Positions 8,670 through 16,111 of a DNA stretch of 64,000 nucleotides are shown here, in pieces. The translations under genes were made by a program, and so were the position numbers. Position 1 is the stretch's first letter. Each line of letters opens with the position of its first letter. This DNA comes from Mesorhizobium neociceri (lineage in GTDB: Bacteria > Pseudomonadota > Alphaproteobacteria > Rhizobiales > Rhizobiaceae): assembly GCF_013520985.1 (NCBI RefSeq), contig NZ_JACDTY010000001.1:310001-374000 (forward strand). Direction: 5' to 3'. The notes below the pieces were generated by a model. That model did not search any database, was not told the origin of the DNA, and saw nothing but the letters and a program-made list of their open reading frames with translations.

Positions 8670-8748
8670 GATCGTGGCGGAGTGGTTCTTTCAAACAGCG
8701 GCGGCAAGCGTAGAGCTTTCACACCATCAAGCGATGTGGAGAGCTGCC

Positions 8749-9993
8749 ATGTACACTGCCGGTGAAGAAGAAATCGAAGCCATTGCCCGGGTGATCCGTT
8801 CCGGCGCGCTGTTCCGCTATGGCGAGAACAGCGAATGCAACCGCTTCGAGGCGCGCTATGCCAGGCATCTCGGCGTCGAACATTTCGCGCTTGCCGCCAG
8901 CGGCACCTATGGGCTGGCCGCCGGCCTGATCGGGCTCGGCATCGGTCCGGGCGACGAAGTGCTGGTGCCGGCGCACACTTATATGGCCACCGCAACCGCA
9001 GTGCTGTCGGTCGGCGCCATTCCGGTCATCGTCGATATCGACGAGAGCCTGACCATCGATCCGGCAGCGCTGCGCGACGCCATCGGGCCGCGCACCAAGG
9101 CGGTCATTCCCGTGCATATGTGGGGTGCTGCCTGCAACATGAACGCCATCATGGACATCGCCAAGAAGCGTGGCCTCAAGGTGCTGGAGGATGTCTGCCA
9201 GGGCATTGGCGGCGGCTATGAGGGCAAAAAGCTCGGCTCGATCGGCCATGCCGGCGCCTATTCCTTCAACTACTTCAAGAACATGACGTCGGGCGAAGGC
9301 GGCGGCATCGCCACCAGCGATCCGAAGGTGGCCGAGCGGGCGCGCTGCGCCATCGACCCCTGCCACTTCTACTGGCAGGGCCGCAACGACAGCATCAAGC
9401 CGTTCGCCGGTATCGGCGCGCGCGCCTCGGAACTGATGGGGGCGATGCTCAATGTCCAGCTTGATCGCCTCGACGGCATCATCGAGGCGATGCGGGCGGA
9501 GAAGAAGAAGGTGCTGGCCGGCACGCGCCATCTCGGCAATCTCGGCCTGACGCCGTCGCCGATGAACAGCCCGGACGACGATTGCGCGGCACAGGTGATG
9601 TATCTCCTGCCCAGCGAACAGGCGGCGCAGTCTTTTTCGAAGACCATCCCGAGCGTGATTGCCGGCAAGACCGGCCGTCACAATTTCACCCAGTGGGACC
9701 AGGTGCTGATGCATGAGGGCGCGCACCATCCGGCGCTTAACCCCTACACGCTGCCTCAGAACAAGGGGCTGCGGCTCAACTACGCCGACGATCTCGGCAA
9801 GGGCTCGCTCGACATTCTCAACCGCACGGTGATGGTGGCGATGAACCCGGCGCACAGCGACGCCGAGATCGACGACATGATCCACAACATAGACGCGGCG
9901 GCGCGGGTAGCGCTGGAAAACGCCTCGCTGGATGACGTGGGGGTGCGCAAGGCAGCCCCCGTCGATCTGCAGAAATTCGACAGCGTGAATTGA
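8749..9993 (+). CDS. DegT/DnrJ/EryC1/StrS-family PLP-dependent aminotransferase (StsC-like)
   Basis: 414 residues. Lys177 in SFNYFKNMTSGEGGG is the expected PLP-binding lysine, and Asp148 in VLEDVCQG is the pyridine-nitrogen partner. The S-F-x3-K-x2-TxGEGG arrangement resembles the branch containing scyllo-inosose aminotransferases (StsC type). These enzymes add or remove an amino group on sugars and cyclitols, so conversion of an aminocyclitol or amino sugar to its keto form is plausible. The ATG at 8749 has GGAGAG six bases upstream and starts the conserved fold; an in-frame ATG at 8734 is an alternative. The open frame upstream to 8374 overlaps the divergent gene. Confidence 0.88.
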   Translation: MYTAGEEEIEAIARVIRSGALFRYGENSECNRFEARYARHLGVEHFALAASGTYGLAAGLIGLGIGPGDEVLVPAHTYMATATAVLSVGAIPVIVDIDESLTIDPAALRDAIGPRTKAVIPVHMWGAACNMNAIMDIAKKRGLKVLEDVCQGIGGGYEGKKLGSIGHAGAYSFNYFKNMTSGEGGGIATSDPKVAERARCAIDPCHFYWQGRNDSIKPFAGIGARASELMGAMLNVQLDRLDGIIEAMRAEKKKVLAGTRHLGNLGLTPSPMNSPDDDCAAQVMYLLPSEQAAQSFSKTIPSVIAGKTGRHNFTQWDQVLMHEGAHHPALNPYTLPQNKGLRLNYADDLGKGSLDILNRTVMVAMNPAHSDAEIDDMIHNIDAAARVALENASLDDVGVRKAAPVDLQKFDSVN

Positions 9994-10004
9994 GGCGCGG
10001 CACT

Positions 10005-10029
10005 CTGGACCGGTCTACTGCCGGTCCAG
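10005..10029. terminator. Hairpin between convergent aminotransferase and MocR genes
   Basis: CTGGACCGG (10005-10013) pairs perfectly with CCGGTCCAG (10021-10029) around a 7-base loop. It starts 11 bases after the aminotransferase stop and overlaps the stop codon of the convergent MocR gene, so it could terminate transcription in either direction. Confidence 0.55.
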
Positions 10030-11469
10030 CCGCGTAAAGGCAGCGCGCAACGCCAGCACCGCGCGCAGGATCTGGCGTTCGTCCATCGCGGCATAGCCGA
10101 GCAGCAGGCCGTGCTCGGGCTCGCTCGAATGGTAGTTGATGGAAATGCCTTGCACGTCGAGCCCTTCCTTGACGGCGGCGGCAACGACGTCGCTGTCCTT
10201 GTAAGGCCTTGTGAAACTCGCCAGTAGCTGCATGCCGGAATCGTTCTCGGTCACCGCCAGCCATTCGGACAGATGCTCCTGGCACAGCTTGACGAAATTG
10301 GCCTGCCTGCGCGCATAGAGACGGCGCATGCGCTTCAGATGCGTGGCGAAATAGCCTTGCGTGATGAAGTCGTTGACCGTCGCTTGCAGGATCAGCGGCG
10401 CGAACTGGCCAGTGATCGAGACGGCGCGGTCGAAGGGCACGGACAATTCGCGCGGCACGATGAGATAGCCTATGCGCAGCGCCGGGATCAGCGTCTTGCC
10501 GAAGGAGCCGATATAGACGACGCGGTCGGCGTGATCGAGGCCGCGCAGCGCCGGCACCGGCCGGCCGCGATAACGGTACTCGCCGTCATAATCGTCCTCG
10601 ACGATCCAGGCGCCGTGACGCTCGGCAATGTCGAGCAGTTGCAGCCGCTCCTCGATGCGCATGATGGTGCCGAACGGCCACTGACAGGACGGCGTCACAT
10701 AGATCAGGCGCGGCGGCGGCAATTCCGGATCGGCAAGGTGCCAGCCGTGCCGGTCGACCTTCAAGGGTGCAAGCTGCGCGCCGCTGGCGAGGAAGGCGCT
10801 CTTGGCGCCGAGATAGCCGGGCTCCTCCATCCAGACATGATCGCCTTCGTCCATCAGCACGCGCGAGGCGAGGTCGAGTGCTGCCTGCGCGCCAGTGACG
10901 ATGATGACCTGATCGGCGGTGCAGTTGATGCCGCGCGACAGGCTGATGGTCGAGGCGATGGCCTGGCGCAGGCCGGGATGGCCGGCAAAGGAGAGGTAGC
11001 CGAGCAGGTTCTCGTCGCGGCTGCGGGCATTGCGCACCAAAAGGCTCGACCAGATGGTGAAGGGAAAGGACGCCGTTTCCGGCACGCCGGGATGGAAGTT
11101 GATGACGCCGGCATTGCGCGGCGGCTGCGGGCCGTTGACGATGGTCTGGCCGCGCCGCGAGAGTTTTTGCGGAGCGGCAAGGCCGGCGCGGAGCGAGGCC
11201 GGCGGGCGCTTCTGCTGGATCGGCGCCACCCAGGTGCCGGAGCCGGCGCGCGCCTCGATAAATCCTTCGGCGAGCAGCTGGTCGTAGGCGGCGATCACCG
11301 TGTTGCGGCCGACTTTCAAATCCTCGGCCAGCGAGCGGGTCGACGGCAGTAGCGTGTTCTGCTGGATCTGACCGTCGAGGATGAAGCGCCGCAAGGCGCC
11401 GTAGATCTGCCGATGCATCGGTTCGTCCGACGCGCGGTCGACCGACATAATGTCGAGGGAAAGGCGCAT
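10015..11469 (-). CDS. MocR-family transcriptional regulator (GntR helix-turn-helix fused to aminotransferase fold)
   Basis: 484 residues. The N-terminal GntR winged helix spans about residues 15-80 (QIYGALRRFILDGQI, LPSTRSLAEDLKVGRNTVIAAYDQL, GSGTWV). After a linker comes a full fold-type-I aminotransferase domain: GAQAALDLASRVL, ADRVVYIGSFGKTLIPALRIGYLI with the PLP lysine, and IVEDDYDGEYRY. Such proteins sense PLP-linked amino compounds. MocR itself regulates rhizopine catabolism. The ATG at 11467-11469 is used; an in-frame TTG lies four codons upstream. It follows the small HTH gene by 14 bases and is convergent with the aminotransferase gene it may control. Confidence 0.9.
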   Translation of the reverse strand: MRLSLDIMSVDRASDEPMHRQIYGALRRFILDGQIQQNTLLPSTRSLAEDLKVGRNTVIAAYDQLLAEGFIEARAGSGTWVAPIQQKRPPASLRAGLAAPQKLSRRGQTIVNGPQPPRNAGVINFHPGVPETASFPFTIWSSLLVRNARSRDENLLGYLSFAGHPGLRQAIASTISLSRGINCTADQVIIVTGAQAALDLASRVLMDEGDHVWMEEPGYLGAKSAFLASGAQLAPLKVDRHGWHLADPELPPPRLIYVTPSCQWPFGTIMRIEERLQLLDIAERHGAWIVEDDYDGEYRYRGRPVPALRGLDHADRVVYIGSFGKTLIPALRIGYLIVPRELSVPFDRAVSITGQFAPLILQATVNDFITQGYFATHLKRMRRLYARRQANFVKLCQEHLSEWLAVTENDSGMQLLASFTRPYKDSDVVAAAVKEGLDVQGISINYHSSEPEHGLLLGYAAMDERQILRAVLALRAAFTRLDRQ

Positions 11470-11483
11470 GTGGTCGCCCAAAC

Positions 11484-11690
11484 CTAGCCTCCGACGAACC
11501 TGGCCGCGCGGGCGATCTTCTCTTCGTTGAGGAGGCAGACAGTCTCAAGCACCAGCCGCCTGGTTTCGGCACGGACCTCGCGGCTGTTCTTCAGCGCGCG
11601 ATGCACGGTGGCGGCGCCGAGTTCCGCCTTTTGCGCAATCTCACGGATTGTGCAAAGCCGTTCCATGCCGAGTGCCGCCTCGAATGCCAT
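11484..11690 (-). CDS. Lone LacI-type helix-turn-helix protein, 68 residues
   Basis: The whole protein is one LacI-type DNA-binding headpiece: TIREIAQKAELGAATVHRAL (residues 14-33) is the helix-turn-helix, and AETRRLVLETVCLLN corresponds to the third helix. No sugar-binding domain follows, and the frame ends with ARFVGG. A perfect GGAGGAG lies 4 bases before the ATG, so it looks translated rather than a dead remnant. It is directly upstream of, and probably co-transcribed with, the MocR regulator. It could be an independent small DNA-binding protein or a truncated relic of a LacI repressor with a surviving start region. Function is unknown. Confidence 0.6.
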   Translation of the reverse strand: MAFEAALGMERLCTIREIAQKAELGAATVHRALKNSREVRAETRRLVLETVCLLNEEKIARAARFVGG

Positions 11691-11903
11691 GTCGCTCCTC
11701 CACCTGCATCAAGGCACGGCTTGCCGCCAGCCTCAAGCCGGAAACTCCGGGGTCGAAAACTCGGCCTCACCAAGCCCGGGCCGAGAATTCTGCGACCCGC
11801 GCCGCCAAGGGAGGACGGCGGCGCGGATCGCCGGGCGCTTTCGCGTCGCTACCCCTACCGAGGCGCGCGCCCAACCGGCCAACCACCAGCCCCCCGGCGG
11901 TGG

Positions 11904-12815
11904 TCAGGCCAAATCTCGTGTCGCTACCTCGAACCCGGCCTTGCGGGCCGTGGCGAGAAGCGAAGCGTAACCCTTCGTGGCATAGGTCAAGGGATTTGCC
12001 TTGGCCGGATCCTGTTCGGCCTCGACGACGATCCAGCCTTCGAAACCCCGTTTTGCGAGAGGCTTCAGCAACGACAGGAAGTCAACGGAACCATCGCCGG
12101 GCACAGTGAAAATCCCTTCCATAACCGCCGCCATGAAACTCATGTCCTCGCGCCGCGCCTTTTCCAGCACGGCGGCGCGGACGTCCTTGCAGTGGAAATG
12201 CACGATGCGGTCGAGATGCCGATTCAGGAGAGAGACCGGGTCGCCGCCCGAGAACAGGCAATGGCCGGTATCGAACAGCAGCCCGACGCTCTTGCCGGTT
12301 GCGGCTATCAGCCTGTCGACCTCGTCGTCGGTCTCGACGATGGTGCCCATATGGTGATGGAAGGCCATGCCGACGCCGAAGGCGGCCATGCGATCGGCAA
12401 GCTGGGTCAGCTTCTCGCCATAAGCGGTCCATTCGCCATCGGCGAGGCGCGGACACTGCGAGATCGGTGCAAAAATGCCGTCGTGACGGCCGCGCGACGT
12501 GTCGGCATAGACGACAACCTTGGCGCCGAGGTCGCGCAGCAAGGTCAGATGCGGCGTGATGGCGGCGAATTCCTCGTCGACCGTGCGGTCGAGAATGCGG
12601 CCGTCATACCAACCGGAGACGAGCTCCAGCCCGTAAGAGGACAGGATCGGTCCAAGCTCGTCGCTTCGCCTGGGGAATTTGCCGCCGAGTTCGGTGCCGC
12701 GAAAGCCGGCCTGCCGGGTTTCCGACAGGCAGGTCTCAAGCGACGTGTCGCCGCCGAGTTCGGGAACATCGTCATTGCTCCAGGTGATGGGATTGATGCC
12801 GATCTTGACCGTCAT
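11904..12815 (-). CDS. iolE: Inosose dehydratase (IolE/MocC family)
   Basis: 303 residues of an xylose-isomerase-like TIM barrel. The N-terminus (GINPITWSNDDVPELGG, then CLSETRQAGFRGTELGGKFP) is highly characteristic of 2-keto-myo-inositol dehydratase. Metal-site residues are visible in FHHHMGT, LFDTGHC, VHFHCKD and VVEAEQDP. IolE dehydrates scyllo-inosose in inositol catabolism; rhizopine MocC is a close relative. The other iol genes are not in this window, which favours a dedicated role with the neighbouring aminotransferase and MocA-like enzyme. The ATG at 12813-12815 begins the conserved motif. The open frame further upstream to 13025 is a shadow. Confidence 0.88.
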   Translation of the reverse strand: MTVKIGINPITWSNDDVPELGGDTSLETCLSETRQAGFRGTELGGKFPRRSDELGPILSSYGLELVSGWYDGRILDRTVDEEFAAITPHLTLLRDLGAKVVVYADTSRGRHDGIFAPISQCPRLADGEWTAYGEKLTQLADRMAAFGVGMAFHHHMGTIVETDDEVDRLIAATGKSVGLLFDTGHCLFSGGDPVSLLNRHLDRIVHFHCKDVRAAVLEKARREDMSFMAAVMEGIFTVPGDGSVDFLSLLKPLAKRGFEGWIVVEAEQDPAKANPLTYATKGYASLLATARKAGFEVATRDLA

Positions 12816-12876
12816 GCCGCCACTTTGCAGGCTCGGGGAAACACAATGCCCGAGACTGGCAGACTGAGGGGAAAGA

Positions 12877-12894
12877 GGACCTGTCACTAGGTCC
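12877..12894 (-). terminator. Hairpin with T-rich tail after the DUF3175 gene
   Basis: GGACCT-gtcact-AGGTCC gives a 6-bp stem 36 bases past the stop of the minus-strand DUF3175 gene. On that strand it is followed by TCTTT, a weak intrinsic-terminator tail. It separates DUF3175 from the downstream iolE gene. Confidence 0.4.
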
Positions 12895-12930
12895 AGTTCA
12901 AGTGAATTTGGCAGAACCAAATACGAAGAG

Positions 12931-13218
12931 CTAATCCTGTTCCGGACGGCCGAAGGCAGCGCGCAGTTCGTCCTTGGCGTCCTCAAGCACTTTCTTGCGC
13001 GCCTGCGGCAGGTTCTTGCCGGCACGGTTGATGTAGAAATTCAGCATCGACATCGCCGACTGGAATGGCTCCGCCTTGCGGCGGTCGCTGTGCTCGGCCG
13101 AGCGCTTCAGCGAAGCCGCGATCTTTTTGGCATCGTCGGATTCGAATATGTGCTCCTCGAGGTCCATCGCATTGCTGTGTTCGGTCACATCGGCCGACCA
13201 TTTTTTCTTCGCGGTCAT
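12931..13218 (-). CDS. DUF3175 family protein
   Basis: 95 residues, highly charged, no signal peptide or membrane segment. The pattern KKWSADVTEHSNAMDLEEHIF, AASLKRSAEHSDRRKAEPF, SAMSMLNFYINRAGKNL and AKDELRAAFG is that of the DUF3175 family, small proteins of unknown function common in proteobacteria. AGGAG lies just upstream of the ATG. It is divergent from the MFS gene; nothing in the context suggests a role. Confidence 0.8.
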   Translation of the reverse strand: MTAKKKWSADVTEHSNAMDLEEHIFESDDAKKIAASLKRSAEHSDRRKAEPFQSAMSMLNFYINRAGKNLPQARKKVLEDAKDELRAAFGRPEQD

Positions 13219-13386
13219 GGCAAAACTCCTTCCTGTCGAGAACTCGTCACGGCGTTGCCGGTTCCCGAATAATTTGCCCTATCGCTGGAGCCACGGATGA
13301 GGTTGCTGTGGCGCTGCCCGTCGTCGCGAATGCGCCGATAGTGGCGCTGGAATGGTCGACCTCCCAGACCTCGGACAGGAAACGCC

Positions 13387-14619
13387 TTGACCCCAATCGT
13401 CGCCAATCAGGCTGATAGCCCTGGCATCGACAGCAGTTATGCCTGGATGCGGCTTGCCATCTCGATGCTGCTGGCGACGATCGGCGCGGTCGGCATGTGG
13501 GCCGTCGTGGTGGTGTTGCCGGCCGTGCAGGCCGAGTTCGGCGTTGACCGCGCGGCGGCATCGATGCCCTACACCGCAACCATGGTGGGCTTTGCCGCCG
13601 GCAATGTGCTGGTAGGCCGCGCCATTGATCGCATGGGCTATTGGATTCCGGCGCTGATTTCCTCGGTCGCACTCGCAACCGGTCTCCTGCTCGCGGCGGC
13701 GTCGACGTCGATCCTGCAATTCACCCTTGCCCAAGGCGTGCTGATCGGGCTTGGCTCATCGGTGATCTTCGGGCCGCTGATCGCCGATATTTCGCACTGG
13801 TTCAATCGTCGACGCGGCGTCGCCGTCACGGCGGCGGCAGCGGGCAATTATCTCGCCGGAGCGCTCTGGCCAACCATCATGCCGACGCTGATCAAGGCGG
13901 AAGGCTGGCGCTTCACCTATGCCGCCATCGGCATCTTTTGTCTGGTCACCATGATACCGCTGGTGCTGTTGCTGCGGCGCGGCGCTCCAAACGCGGCGGC
14001 GGCCGGCTCGCCTGGAAGCCGGCCCGTGCAGCCGATTTCAATCTCGCCGGCGGCACTGCAGGTGCTGCTGGTCATCGCCGGTCTCGGCTGCTGCGTGGCG
14101 ATGTCGATGCCGCAGGTGCACATCGTCGCCTATTGCATGGATCTTGGCTATGGCATCGCGCATGGCGCCGACATGCTGTCGATCATGATGGCGGCGGGCG
14201 TCGTCAGCCGGCTCGCCTCCGGCTTTGTCGCCGACCGCATCGGCGGTGTGAAAACCCTGCTTATCGGTTCCGTGCTGCAATGCCTGTCGCTGCTGTTTTA
14301 CATTCCGTTCGACGGGCTCGCCTCGCTCTATGTCGTGTCGCTGGTGTTCGGCCTGTCGCAAGGCGGCATCGTGCCTTGCTATGCCATCATCGTGCGCGAA
14401 TACCTGCCCGCCAAGGAGGCCGGCCAGCGCATCGGTATCGTCATGATGGCGACCATTTTCGGCATGGCGATCGGTGGCTGGATGTCGGGCTGGATCTACG
14501 ACCTGACTGGCTCCTACGCGGCTGCGTTTCTCAACGGGATCGCGTGGAACCTGATCAATGTGGCGGCCATCCTTTTGCTGATGTGGAGGGCCGGGCGCCC
14601 GGCCATGGTCACGGCCTGA
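13387..14619 (+). CDS. MFS transporter, monocarboxylate/oxalate-formate-antiporter-like
   Basis: 410 residues with twelve predicted membrane helices. Family marks include VGRAIDRMGYW after helix 2, SHWFNRRRGVAVTAAAAGNYLAG (helix 4-5 region) and FVADRIGGVKTLL. The organisation matches the monocarboxylate/oxalate:formate antiporter-like branch of the major facilitator superfamily, so a carboxylate substrate is likely. The start is taken as TTG at 13387, preceded by AGGAAA; an ATG at 13447 would remove twenty residues without a good ribosome-binding site. It stands alone between DUF3175 and the LacI regulator. Confidence 0.8.
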   Translation: MTPIVANQADSPGIDSSYAWMRLAISMLLATIGAVGMWAVVVVLPAVQAEFGVDRAAASMPYTATMVGFAAGNVLVGRAIDRMGYWIPALISSVALATGLLLAAASTSILQFTLAQGVLIGLGSSVIFGPLIADISHWFNRRRGVAVTAAAAGNYLAGALWPTIMPTLIKAEGWRFTYAAIGIFCLVTMIPLVLLLRRGAPNAAAAGSPGSRPVQPISISPAALQVLLVIAGLGCCVAMSMPQVHIVAYCMDLGYGIAHGADMLSIMMAAGVVSRLASGFVADRIGGVKTLLIGSVLQCLSLLFYIPFDGLASLYVVSLVFGLSQGGIVPCYAIIVREYLPAKEAGQRIGIVMMATIFGMAIGGWMSGWIYDLTGSYAAAFLNGIAWNLINVAAILLLMWRAGRPAMVTA

Positions 14620-14773
14620 AGGACTTCAGCCGGCGACGCCGCAACCTGCCGTCGGCTTGACAATCGCCAGTTGCTGCGCGACGCCAAGCTGGCATGGCGT
14701 AGTGGGGAAGCCGGACAAAGATGGCGACAGAGACGACGAAGCCGCAATCGCGCGCGACGCAAGGGGCAGGGCC

Positions 14774-15802
14774 ATGACCAAGCCACGCTCGCGCCGTGGC
14801 GGCGGCCGCCCGACCATTGCCGATGTGGCGCGCAAGGCCGGCGTCGGCGCCATCACCGTGTCGCGAGCGCTGCGCGAGCCCGACCGCGTCAGCCAGGATT
14901 TGCGCCGCCAGATCCAGGCCGCCGTTGACGAACTCGGTTATGTGCCGGATCCCAATGCACGGGCGCTGGCCTCGGCGCGCGCCGATGTGTTCGGCGTGCT
15001 GGTGCCGTCGCTCACCAACAACGTCTTTGCCGAAGTGGTGCGCGGCATCTATGACAGCCTGTCGGACGGCCCGTTCCGCGTCCAGCTCGGCAACACCCAT
15101 TATTCCGGCCTCGAGGAGGAGCGCCTGCTGCAGGTCTTCGCGCCGCAGCGCCCGGCGGCGCTGATCGTGGCCGGCATCGATCAGACGCCGACGTCGCGAA
15201 AACTGCTGGAGAGTGCGGGCTGCCCGGTGGTGCAGGTGATGGAGACCGGGCCTGACCCGGTCGACATGCTGGTCGGCTTCTCGCATTTCGACGGTGGCCG
15301 GACAGCGACCGAGCACCTGATCGAGGCGGGCTACCGGCGGATCGGCTTCATCGGCGCACGCATGGATCCGCGCTCGCAGCGGCGCCTGGCCGGCTATCGC
15401 GCCGCAATGGAGAAGGCCGGCCTGTTCGACCCGCGGCTGATCACCACCACGCCGCTACTGTCCAGCATGACGCTCGGCCGCGAGCTGCTTCGCGATGCGC
15501 TGGCCAAGATGCCGGCGCTCGACGGCGTCTTCTGCAACAATGACGATATCGCGCTCGGCGTTCTGTTCGAATGCCATAGCGCCGCACTCGATGTGCCGAA
15601 GACAATCGGCATTGTCGGCTTCAACGACCTCGAAATGATGCAGGCGGCGTTCCCGCCGCTCACCAGCATCCGCACCCCTCGCTATGAAATCGGCCGTCGG
15701 TCTGTTGCCATGGCGTTGGCGGCCATCGCCGGGCGGAGGCCTGAGCAGCGGGTCGTCGATCTCGGTTTCGAGCTCAAGCCCCGCGAGAGCACAGCACGCT
15801 GA
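14774..15802 (+). CDS. LacI-family repressor (GntR-gluconate-like)
   Basis: 342 residues. The headpiece PTIADVARKAGVGAITVSRAL begins at about residue 12, with the hinge LGYVPDPNARALASARA. The periplasmic-binding-like effector domain follows, ending in GIVGFNDLEMMQAAFPPLTSIRTP. The GFND-LEM pattern resembles gluconate-type GntR members of the LacI family, which agrees with gluconokinase at the end of the next operon. The ATG at 14774 has AGGGGCAGG upstream; 39 extra codons of open frame before it are unconserved. A palindromic operator of LacI type lies 44 bases after its stop and probably mediates control of the importer operon. Confidence 0.88.
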   Translation: MTKPRSRRGGGRPTIADVARKAGVGAITVSRALREPDRVSQDLRRQIQAAVDELGYVPDPNARALASARADVFGVLVPSLTNNVFAEVVRGIYDSLSDGPFRVQLGNTHYSGLEEERLLQVFAPQRPAALIVAGIDQTPTSRKLLESAGCPVVQVMETGPDPVDMLVGFSHFDGGRTATEHLIEAGYRRIGFIGARMDPRSQRRLAGYRAAMEKAGLFDPRLITTTPLLSSMTLGRELLRDALAKMPALDGVFCNNDDIALGVLFECHSAALDVPKTIGIVGFNDLEMMQAAFPPLTSIRTPRYEIGRRSVAMALAAIAGRRPEQRVVDLGFELKPRESTAR

Positions 15803-15832
15803 ACATGCTTTCGAGGCCTCAGCAAATGGTGC

Positions 15833-15861
15833 TTTACACAACGTCATGGTAGCGCTACCAT
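15833..15861 (+). promoter_or_regulatory. Promoter with overlapping LacI-type operator ATGGTAGCGCTACCAT
   Basis: The perfect 16-base palindrome ATGGTAGCGCTACCAT (15846-15861) has the central CG expected of LacI-family operators. A TTTACA box at 15833-15838 and TACCAT at 15856-15861 are 17 bases apart, so the operator covers the spacer and -10 element, a classical repression geometry. It lies between the LacI gene and the importer operon it probably controls. Confidence 0.7.
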
Positions 15862-15891
15862 TTTTATCGGACAGGAGTTTTGGCGGAAGGC

Positions 15892-15947
15892 CATGCCTGT
15901 TTATTATACATAAGCAACAGCTCATGCTTGTTTATTATGTATAATAT
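15892..15947 (+). promoter_or_regulatory. AT-rich repeated element with consensus -10 box
   Basis: CATGCCTGTTTATTAT (15892-15907) recurs as CATGCTTGTTTATTAT (15923-15938), 31 bases apart with one mismatch. Within it TATTATACATAA (15902-15913) is the exact reverse complement of TTATGTATAATA (15935-15946), and TATAAT at 15940-15945 is a consensus -10 box. The three-helical-turn spacing suggests binding of a second regulator. The 309-base gap 15803-16111 holds no gene. Confidence 0.55.
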
Positions 15948-16111
15948 GCTAGGTTTCGTTTCTCGCCCGTGAAGCGACGAGGAGGAGGGGATCGGGCCGG
16001 TTTCGGGCCCTTGAGACGTGCCGCCCGCAAGGCTGGAGGGCCTTCGCCCGGGCGTGGAAAACGCACCACGACAAGCAGCATCAAATAAAACTGCAACTGG
16101 GAGGAATATCG

